A DNA stretch of 7,836 nt. It comes from Alphaproteobacteria bacterium (GTDB lineage: Bacteria; Pseudomonadota; Alphaproteobacteria; Rickettsiales; VGDC01). Made by a program: the position numbers and the translations under genes. This document shows, one piece after another, positions 1-6,700 of the stretch. Position 1 is the stretch's first letter. Each line of letters starts with the position of its first letter. Under the pieces are notes generated by a model. The model saw only the letters and a list, made by a program, of their open reading frames with translations. It had not been told where the DNA came from and ran no database searches. The stretch lies in the NCBI GenBank assembly GCA_016869895.1, contig VGDC01000078.1, positions 1 to 7,836 on the forward strand. Direction: 5' to 3'.

Positions 1-901
1 CGGAAGGCATCTCCCCAAGCGCGAAGTAGTTGCGGGGCAGGTAAACCGTATGCGCGCGATTCCAATCATGCACCCCAGAGAATCGGCGCTCTGTGGCACT
101 CAGCACTGCGAAGGCCGCGGCTTTATTCTGCAGGTCTAAAACGGATAGGTTCGGCTCCATGTGTGAAATCGCATAGCCGATATGGCGATAGAGGCTGACA
201 CATGGCACTGTGGGCACGCGCGACAGCGCTTCCAGCATCGCTTCTGCTCCTGCACCGTGGTCGGCATGATCGCCGGGGTTGATGCGCGCATCCACCTCCT
301 GCACATGCACGCTTATCCGCCCCTCGCCCACCGCCTCACCGGCGACGATGGCAGACAGCGCGCCGACCAAAGCAGCCCAATCTCCGTAAGCACCTAGTTT
401 ATCGATACTTTCCAGCGCCTCCAGCTTCTTCGTCTGCAGTTTTCGCATCGACTGGAGGCCGTATCCTTCAAAGCCTTGCCCCTCGAAGTTGCCGTCGGGC
501 AGGCGCAGGAAATAGGACACCGTGCGCGCATAACGCACCCGCTCCACCTTTTGCCCTTCCAACTCCACCACTTCACTCTCGCGGCGGGAGGGGGGCGTCT
601 CCTTTTCGATATCCGCCATCCAATCCGTCGCTTCCAGCGATGCCTGTTCGCGCATGAAAGGATAGGATGCGCCATCCGCTGCAAAGGGCTTTCCCGCGTC
701 ACCGGAAGTCAGATAGATCAACACGACCTTCCGCATGCCGGAGGTGACATCATCATAGAGGTTCGGCCCCATGAAAAGCAGGCAATCATCAGGATGGGCG
801 CAGACATAAAAAACAGGGTCGCGCGAAGGAGCCGCCTGCGCATGCGAAGGAGCGACGAGCAGCAGAAAAAGAAACGCTAGGGGAAAGCGCGCCCGGAACA
901 T
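1..901 (-). CDS. Secreted PIG-L/LmbE-family deacetylase, partial (C terminus beyond left edge)
   Basis: Reading the minus strand from ATG at 901 gives 300 codons without a stop, open at the left edge. Residues 1-23 form a classic signal peptide (MFRARF, a Leu/Phe/Val core, then a likely cleavage after SHAQA), so the enzyme should act in the periplasm or outside the cell. The mature part opens with FYVCAHPDDCLLFMGP, the PIG-L zinc/catalytic motif AHPDD. Later GDHADHGAGAEAM matches the second metal motif (HxDH). Family members are zinc-dependent N-deacetylases of amino sugars or related amides; the substrate here cannot be told. The fifth motif position, usually E or D, is Cys, while the His and Asp residues known to bind zinc and act as base in the family are kept. 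No clear Shine-Dalgarno precedes the ATG, so the start rests on the signal peptide. The gene lies 80 bases downstream of the 603-residue gene on the same strand and may share its transcript. Confidence 0.88.
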   Translation of the reverse strand, partial: MFRARFPLAFLFLLLVAPSHAQAAPSRDPVFYVCAHPDDCLLFMGPNLYDDVTSGMRKVVLIYLTSGDAGKPFAADGASYPFMREQASLEATDWMADIEKETPPSRRESEVVELEGQKVERVRYARTVSYFLRLPDGNFEGQGFEGYGLQSMRKLQTKKLEALESIDKLGAYGDWAALVGALSAIVAGEAVGEGRISVHVQEVDARINPGDHADHGAGAEAMLEALSRVPTVPCVSLYRHIGYAISHMEPNLSVLDLQNKAAAFAVLSATERRFSGVHDWNRAHTVYLPRNYFALGEMPS

Positions 902-981
902 AAGCGGTTATCAATCATCATCGGGGATTAATAGGAGATCGAGGCAATCTGTCGCCCCCGCGCGCCTCTGTCAAGCGCGAT

Positions 982-2793
982 TCAGCGTGCTTGCTGCGGG
1001 GATGCCGCCCGCTGCACCGTGACATCATGCGAAGGCTGGCGCACGGTGGGCAGCACTTGCTTCACCGTCTCTCCAAGCTCTTCCACCGAGCGGGATTCCA
1101 AATCGGGCATGGCTTTCAACGCGGCCACCACTTCCTTCAATGCGGGAAGCCCGCGCAAAGAGACTTTCAACTGCGCGGCCGAGCCATCAGCCTGCTGCCA
1201 TTCCATCGCGCCAAGTGCTTTCGCGGCGTGGGATTCACCCTGCTGGGTCAGATGCGACATCGCTTGCACCGCTTTGCTCACCGCCGCATCCTGCGCATCG
1301 AAGGAAAGCACCACCCCGTCCTGCTGGATATCGGCAGAAGCAGCTCCAAGCGCGCTCACCGTCTGCGTCACCGCGTGGCCGGATGCCAACACCATGGGGT
1401 CTTTGCTCATGGGCAAGGGTTTGCTATGGTCACGCACAGACACGAATTTCCGCCCCAGCTGCTGCGCCAGTTTCTGCTCCACGAGCCCTTCGTATTCCGG
1501 TGCCATGAAGCTCTGCCCCATCAGCACATCCTTCAATTCGTCCACTTGGCCTGCGGCGATGGAAGGATTCTGCGAAATACCGGGTTTCGCGGCCTCTCCC
1601 AGCACATTGGCCAGCTGTTCCGCATCCGCCGATTTCATGACTTTCTGGGGGCGGCTGCCTGTGGTGATCGCCGTGTAATTCAGCACCACCGCCGCCATCA
1701 CCGCCAATGAACCATACAGCTGCAGCGGGATATTCCCCTTCGCGCCCTCTTTCGCCATGCCCAGAAGCGGCAAGAACGAACAGGCGATGGTGAGATTCGG
1801 CAATCCCGCGCGGGCTTTATCCGGCAACGCGCCGACCAGCTTCGCCGCGATACGCCCCGGGGCGAAAATCGCGCCTTTCGGTGCTTCCTTCCAGACTTGC
1901 GCCAAATCCTCTTTGTAGGTCGGGCTATCTTTCTCCAGCCCCTGCAGCTTGGGCGAGATATATTGGCTGTAATAGGTCATGCCCATGAGCAGCGTGTTCG
2001 ACGCCGTATTGATGACCCCGCCCTTCGCCGTGGCCATCTCGCTCTTGTGCATTTCGGGATCAAGGCTGGCGATGCGGTTCTTGTCGAAATAGGCGTTCGT
2101 CAGGAAACCCGCGGTCTGGAAGGTCTCGCCCGCCACGAGGATATTGCCGATGAGCATCTCGCGGTGCTTCACCATGCCTTGGAACGCCTTGCCGAAGGCC
2201 TTGCCGCTCTTGGCGACCATTTTGCCTTCGGGGGATTCCGCATCCATATCCGCGGGCAGTGTAGCGTCGGGGATTTTGCCGTTCAATGCGTCTGCCAGCC
2301 TTGCGCTGATAGAATCATCCTGCGCTTCCATCTTCTTGCGCGCGGGGCCTGTGGAGAGCGTCACCAGCTTTTCCGACTGGAAAATCATATTACCGATACT
2401 GGTGATTTTGCCACCGAGGCTACCCTGATTCAGGCCATAATGCTTCAGCAAACCCAGACCGCCGCCCAGACCGACGATGCCGCCCGTGGTCAACATCAGG
2501 TTGGGATGTTTGTCAAAAAGATTGTAGAAATCGTTCTTGATGCCCTTCAACGCGCCAGTGACCTTGTTGCCACCTTGCTCGCGGGCGTTGTCGAGCGTTT
2601 CGCTCAATCCCATGGGGAGGGCGTTCGGGTCACGCCCGACGGCTTTCGTCAGATATTCGGCGAAACCCTCGGCGATGCGCTGCCGCCCTTCGGGGCCTTG
2701 CTCATGCATGAAGCCTTCCAGCTCGGCACGGCTTTGGCGCAGAGTTTCCACGAACTCCGCCCCGCCTTCCCAAACTGCATAATTCTTGGTCAT
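982..2793 (-). CDS. Hypothetical multi-pass membrane protein, 603 aa
   Basis: I do not recognise this protein. The start is well supported: ATG at 2793 is preceded by AGGGGG (2798-2803) with 4 bases between. Hydrophobic stretches lie at about residues 98-116 (glycine-rich, TTGGIVGLGGGLGLL), 211-235, 258-280, 332-347 and 355-377, so a membrane or membrane-inserting protein is likely. The first ~95 residues are charged and helical, without a signal peptide. The C-terminal ~220 residues (about 385-603) are soluble, rich in Ala and Gln, and partly repetitive in style (short helices around KAVQAMSHL, KALGAMEW and EVVAALKAM). No catalytic motif is visible. GC content is high, like the deacetylase gene downstream, and the gene ends 80 bases before it. 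The two genes could form an operon. The mix of central hydrophobic hairpins with no signal peptide could also suit a translocated or envelope-associated protein, but this is speculation. Confidence 0.85.
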   Translation of the reverse strand: MTKNYAVWEGGAEFVETLRQSRAELEGFMHEQGPEGRQRIAEGFAEYLTKAVGRDPNALPMGLSETLDNAREQGGNKVTGALKGIKNDFYNLFDKHPNLMLTTGGIVGLGGGLGLLKHYGLNQGSLGGKITSIGNMIFQSEKLVTLSTGPARKKMEAQDDSISARLADALNGKIPDATLPADMDAESPEGKMVAKSGKAFGKAFQGMVKHREMLIGNILVAGETFQTAGFLTNAYFDKNRIASLDPEMHKSEMATAKGGVINTASNTLLMGMTYYSQYISPKLQGLEKDSPTYKEDLAQVWKEAPKGAIFAPGRIAAKLVGALPDKARAGLPNLTIACSFLPLLGMAKEGAKGNIPLQLYGSLAVMAAVVLNYTAITTGSRPQKVMKSADAEQLANVLGEAAKPGISQNPSIAAGQVDELKDVLMGQSFMAPEYEGLVEQKLAQQLGRKFVSVRDHSKPLPMSKDPMVLASGHAVTQTVSALGAASADIQQDGVVLSFDAQDAAVSKAVQAMSHLTQQGESHAAKALGAMEWQQADGSAAQLKVSLRGLPALKEVVAALKAMPDLESRSVEELGETVKQVLPTVRQPSHDVTVQRAASPQQAR

Positions 2794-2918
2794 ATCGCCC
2801 CCTGATGCCGGGAACTTAGCACAGAATTGTGACGGAATGATGAAGCAAAACGCGAAAAACGCCTAATTCGACACTGCAATGCAATGCGACACTGAAAACG
2901 GCTATAATGTAAGGAAAA

Positions 2919-2944
2919 TGGTGGAGGCGACAGGAATCGAACCC
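2919..2944 (-). repeat. Orphan 3' end of a tRNA/tmRNA-like gene; candidate att site
   Basis: Read on the minus strand this is the last third of a tRNA-like gene. It comprises the T loop TTCGATT (2935-2941), T-stem 3' strand CCTGT (2930-2934), acceptor 3' strand CGCCTCC (2923-2929), A73 (2922) and an encoded CCA (2919-2921). U at position 70 with A73 is the alanine identity seen in tRNA-Ala and tmRNA. The 5' side of the T stem is poor (two G-U pairs). No acceptor 5' half followed by a D arm occurs upstream or downstream, so it is a fragment and not a working gene. Such 3' fragments are the usual product of tyrosine-integrase insertion into a tRNA or tmRNA gene. The orientation places the island, and then the intact RNA gene, to the right. 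Which RNA gene it came from is not settled. Confidence 0.6.
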
Positions 2945-2995
2945 ATTTTCTCTGTGTGGCAGTTTCACTGCGGTTCTTGAAAGTCGAGCCGTTGA

Positions 2996-3026
2996 TATGT
3001 CCCTGTCTTATGTCCCACTATGTCCC
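2996..3026 (+). repeat. Three tandem TATGTCCC repeats with a distal inverted copy
   Basis: TATGTCCC is found at 2996-3003, 3009-3016 and 3019-3026 (start-to-start 13 and 10 bases). GGGACAT, the inverted ATGTCCC, lies at 3094-3100. A C-rich block (about 3024-3032) and a G-rich block (about 3082-3097) flank the interval and are partly complementary. Position next to the tRNA-like scar suggests integrase or excisionase arm-type binding sites. Regulatory operator sites are an alternative. Confidence 0.4.
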
Positions 3027-3169
3027 TCCCCCTAAGTTACGTCAATCATCAAATGTGCAAGCAATGAATTAGCGCGCTTGAGGTAGGGGTAGGGGGACAT
3101 TCGAATTCAGTAGAATATAAATGCCCACATGAATTAATGACCCTAAATAACATTCTAAGGACCAAAGCT

Positions 3170-3235
3170 ATGACAGGCCCGGAGTTCAACCCAGATGAGA
3201 GCAAGCGGAATTGCACAATATTTGCGGTTGATTAA
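3170..3235 (+). CDS. Possible 21-residue ORF, leader peptide or gene remnant
   Basis: ATG at 3170 is preceded by AAGGA (3156-3160) nine bases away and reads MTGPEFNPDESKRNCTIFAV before one last Asp and a TAA. It lies 50 bases upstream of the 154-residue gene. It could be a short leader, the truncated end of a displaced gene, or chance. I have no homology support. Confidence 0.15.
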   Translation: MTGPEFNPDESKRNCTIFAVD

Positions 3236-3285
3236 TGCAACCGAGATGGTAGGGTGAGGAAAAATTAGAGTGGGCAGGAAAGCGC

Positions 3286-3750
3286 ATGAAAAGAATCCTT
3301 ATAGCTCTAGCTATCGTTTTGTTAGCAGGACTAGCATTAAAACTACAATCAGGTTTGTCTATAACCACGCAGCAAAAATTCTTTAATGCATCGTTAGAAG
3401 CGGCAATCAAGTCTCAAAAAAACAATGGCAATCTTGCCGATTTAACAAACTTCCGTTGGGACGATGTATGCATTTTTCCTCCTTACGGCGGACTTGATGA
3501 TGAACATATAGGATACAACGTAATTGGCGAGGTGCCAGACTCTCAAGATGAGAGCAGATGGTTTCTTTTGTTTAGAGATAAGTTGTCAAGGCAGGCATAT
3601 GCCATACAACCAATTGTTTGGTATACTAAGATTGACTTTTCTTGCTTGGAAAACAAGAACGTCAAATTTGAATTAACTCCCCCCCCCGCCACGCGTCCCC
3701 AAGAGCGCACTCAAATGGCACTAACAGTTGATGAGTCTGTCGATGAATAA
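3286..3750 (+). CDS. Small membrane-anchored/exported protein, candidate immunity partner of the RTX effector
   Basis: A 154-residue protein starting at ATG 3286 with AGGAA at 3276-3280, five bases upstream. Residues 4-20 (ILIALAIVLLAGLALKL) form an uncleaved anchor or signal sequence, so the rest should be periplasmic. The soluble part carries FRWDDVCIFPPYGG (56-69), a WDxVCxFxPY pattern that I associate with small exported proteins of unknown function. It has two cysteines in the soluble domain (62 and 120) that could form a disulfide. The last ~25 residues are Pro/Thr-rich and encoded across a run of nine C. The stop overlaps the start of the RTX gene, so translation is probably coupled. 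Low GC matches only the N-terminal domain of the RTX protein. By position and location it could be an immunity protein guarding the envelope against the effector head; a chaperone or secretion accessory is the alternative. It is not an HlyC-like acyltransferase. Confidence 0.8.
   Translation: MKRILIALAIVLLAGLALKLQSGLSITTQQKFFNASLEAAIKSQKNNGNLADLTNFRWDDVCIFPPYGGLDDEHIGYNVIGEVPDSQDESRWFLLFRDKLSRQAYAIQPIVWYTKIDFSCLENKNVKFELTPPPATRPQERTQMALTVDESVDE
3679..3687 (+). repeat. Homopolymer C9 tract inside the small partner gene
   Basis: Nine consecutive C residues encode the TPPP part of the small protein, about 44 bases before the RTX start. All three frames after the tract stop close by: TAA at 3748-3750 as given, TAA at 3722-3724 if one C is lost, and TGA at 3729-3731 (overlapping the RTX ATG as TGATG) if one C is gained. 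Confidence 0.9.
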
Positions 3751-6700
3751 TCTTAAGAAACAAGCGGCCTTAGAAGCATATAATCTCTACAAAGCACTCA
3801 TTGACCCTTCAATTGTTGTTACCATGGGTGCAAATGGCTTTCCGCTGGCGACAAAGGGAGGGGCTCCGATTGGTCATAATGATACTTTAGATGCGTTCAG
3901 ACACGCTTATGTAAGCGGTGTATTTACATTGGAATATGGCGCAACAATTACTGATTTACTCGGCTGGGGAAATGAAATTTACACAGATCTAAATAGCGCA
4001 CCGCTTGCTGAAAAAATAATGGATATTCACAACAATCAGGTGGGTATCGAAACGGCGTTAACCGTTTCCAATAGAACAGATTTAGCTGATGAATTAGTGC
4101 TAAAGCTTGCGAATAACGAACTTATTGTAACTGATAGCCATGGAATAACAAATTATAGCGATGATTTTGTATTATATGCTCAAGATGGCAGCAAGCTAGA
4201 GCTTGAAATAGCTTTTGGTGATTTTACAAATGTCATGGCTATCACCTTTACTGGCCTGGATAATATCGAACACACTATAAATGCAGAGTTCTTTAATAAC
4301 GTTTATAGAGACGGTCTGGAAACAATTCTAGATTATCTTGGCGAAGATGTGTGGCAGTGGCTTGCAAACTCAAGTGCTATGAAACTCCAAGTCAACTCCA
4401 CCATCCAAGCTGCAATGAATTTTGTGGTGGCGGCATGGGTGCGTGTAGGTGATCCGCTGGTGCTTGACCTCGACAACGATGGGTTTGAACTTATCTCCTC
4501 CGCTAATTCGGGTGTGTACTTCGATTACAACGGTGACAGTCTTGGCGAGAAAACCGGATGGGTCGGACCGGATGATGGATTCCTTGCGCTCGATGCCAAT
4601 AGCAATGGCGTGATTGACGATGTGTCGGAACTATTCGGGGACTTGAATACGAATGGCTTCACGGAACTAGCCAGCCATGATGCGACAGTGAATGGTGGCA
4701 ATAACGATGGTAAAATCGACTCGCTGGATAGCGTTTGGGGCAGCCTGAAGGTATGGAAGGACGCTAATTCTGACGGCATCACGGATACGGGTGAATTACA
4801 AAACCTCGCCTATCATGGCATCAAGCAGATTGTGCTTAATCCTACGTCTAGCTCACTCACCGTCGCGGGCAATCAGATTCTCCACCTTTCCACCTTCGCG
4901 GATAACGCAGCGGTGGACAAGAAAATCGGTGAAGTGTTCTTCGGTATCGATTTCTTCGACAATGAGATGATCAGCGATGTGGGAACCGTGTTTGGCACGG
5001 ATGAGGAATTGCTAGCTCTGCCGCTCTCGCGTGGCTATGGCGAAGTCGTTTCGCTGCAAAAGGCTATGGAGACGGATTCAACCTTACGCGGCATGGTCGA
5101 GGATTTGACAGAGTATACGGTGACCTCCGCTTCAGCAGATGACTTGTTGGAAATGGTGGAAGACATCATCTTCCGCTGGACGGGCGCAGAAGGCTCAACG
5201 GAGCACGTTTATGGCTCGTTCTCTCCAGAAAAAGCAAAGGCACTGGAAGTGTTGTTTGCCCTTGATTTAGATGCACTGGCAAGTGCGCCGGGTGCAGGCA
5301 CAGACTTGGGCATCATCACCGGCAACCTATCCCGCGCGTGGGATATGCTTTTCGATACGCTGACAGTGCGCCTGATCTTCCAAGGGCCGATGAAATTCCT
5401 GACACCGAATGCGTATTATGATGTCGTCAGCGACAATATGAACCTAAATGATTCATTGGCGAATATCCTGCGGGCATTTGAAACACATAATCTCAAGTCC
5501 GAAGGAATGCTTGAGCTGTTATTTGATATGCTGAACGTGAACGGGAATATCGATCCGAACGTGCCGCAGATCAACGAAGCATACGCTTTGTTCGGTGATT
5601 ATGACACCTCGTGGCTCTTCCCGCACCCAGATGACATGTTCACTAACCTCAAACATTACAACGGCACTGCAAGCGCAGAAACCATGACCGGCTGGGCTGG
5701 GGGCGATGTTATCCGTGGTGGGGAAGGAAATGACACCATCAGTTCCGTCTATTCCAACTATTCCACGGGGGTGGTGAATGGCTCCACCGTCTATACCTAT
5801 TACTATGCAACGAACTATCACCATTTCCTTTATGGAGATGGCGGAAATGACAGGCTCACCGTTGATTACGGCTGGGCGCATATGTTCGGTGGAACTGGCG
5901 ATGACTCACTGAGCAATTTCAGTGACAAAGAATCCACTATGCATGGCGGAACTGGCAATGATACGCTAATTGGCGATTCACATAATGACCTGATGTTTGG
6001 TGGTGACGGCAATGATTCCATCAACGGCTATGCGGGCAACGACCAAATTTATGGTGGCGCAGGGGCTGACACACTCATTGGCGGTAATGGCAATAACATC
6101 ATATTCGGAGGTGCTGGAAATGATGTTATATCCGTTGATAGTGGTCTTTCTTACGTAGATACGGGAAGCGGTGATAATTCTGTTGCTACTTGGTACACCG
6201 AAATTGAACTCTACGCCTATGAAGGAAATGATACCGTCAATCTGGATAACCTTATTGGCAATAGCATCATTGATCTCGGCGAGGGTATCGCTACCGTCAC
6301 GCGAAGCGGAAGCGGCAGCCCCACTGGCACATTGAATCTAAAGACTGGCTCAAGCGCAGATTCTATAGCTTTCTACGCTTCTGCATCCACCGTGAATAGC
6401 GGCGCAGGAAATGATACTATCACTTCTGGTAGCGGTAATGACTCGATTGTTGCGGGTGATGGCAATGACAGCATAAACGCAGGCAACGGCAATAATACCG
6501 TCTACGGTGGCGAAGGTAACGACTGGATCAGCGTAGGATCTGGCAGCCACGTTATTGATGGTGGGAATGGGAATAACTCGATTGCTGCCGAAGGAACCGT
6601 GCTTATCACGGCATATGGTGGCGATGATACGGTCAACCTTTCATATCTTACCAACAGCAGCCAAATAGACCTTGGCGATGGGGTGAATATCGTCACCCGA

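Larger units (their letters stand above)
2794..3285. other. Intergenic region spanning the composition boundary
   Basis: About 490 bases without a convincing gene. The left part should hold the promoter of the leftward 603-residue gene; I see no clean -35/-10 pair. CGACACTG occurs twice, at 2869-2876 and 2888-2895, 19 bases apart. TATAAT lies on the plus strand at 2903-2908 but has no -35 at proper spacing. Then come the orphan tRNA-like 3' end (2919-2944), a perfect 5-bp stem with a 3-base loop (GCAGT/ACTGC, about 2959-2971), the TATGTCCC repeats (2996-3026) and GC-poor sequence with a possible 21-codon ORF (3170-3235). Confidence 0.6.

Noticed and set aside
394..880. Frames at 394-702 (minus) and 476-880 (plus)
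   Set aside because: Both overlap the deacetylase frame, which carries a signal peptide and both PIG-L motifs.
991..2805. Long plus-strand frames opposite the 603-residue gene (for example 1897-2805 and 991-1710)
   Set aside because: They are antisense shadows in GC-rich sequence, with compositions rich in His, Arg and Gln and no plausible start sites. The minus-strand frame has a good ribosome binding site and sensible protein composition.
2796..2929. GGGGGCG at 2796-2802 (minus) could pair with acceptor strand CGCCTCC at 2923-2929, hinting at a permuted two-piece tmRNA
   Set aside because: The G-rich stretch is the Shine-Dalgarno of the 603-residue gene, and what follows lacks a tmRNA D-loop/TTCGAC motif and a tag reading frame. 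Treated as coincidence.
2919..3285. A complete one-piece tmRNA or tRNA on the minus strand
   Set aside because: No acceptor 5' half complementary to CGCCTCC and no tag peptide frame is found upstream.
3186..3410. Minus-strand frame of 74 codons near the small partner gene
   Set aside because: It overlaps the N-terminal anchor of the 154-residue protein and lacks a ribosome binding site.
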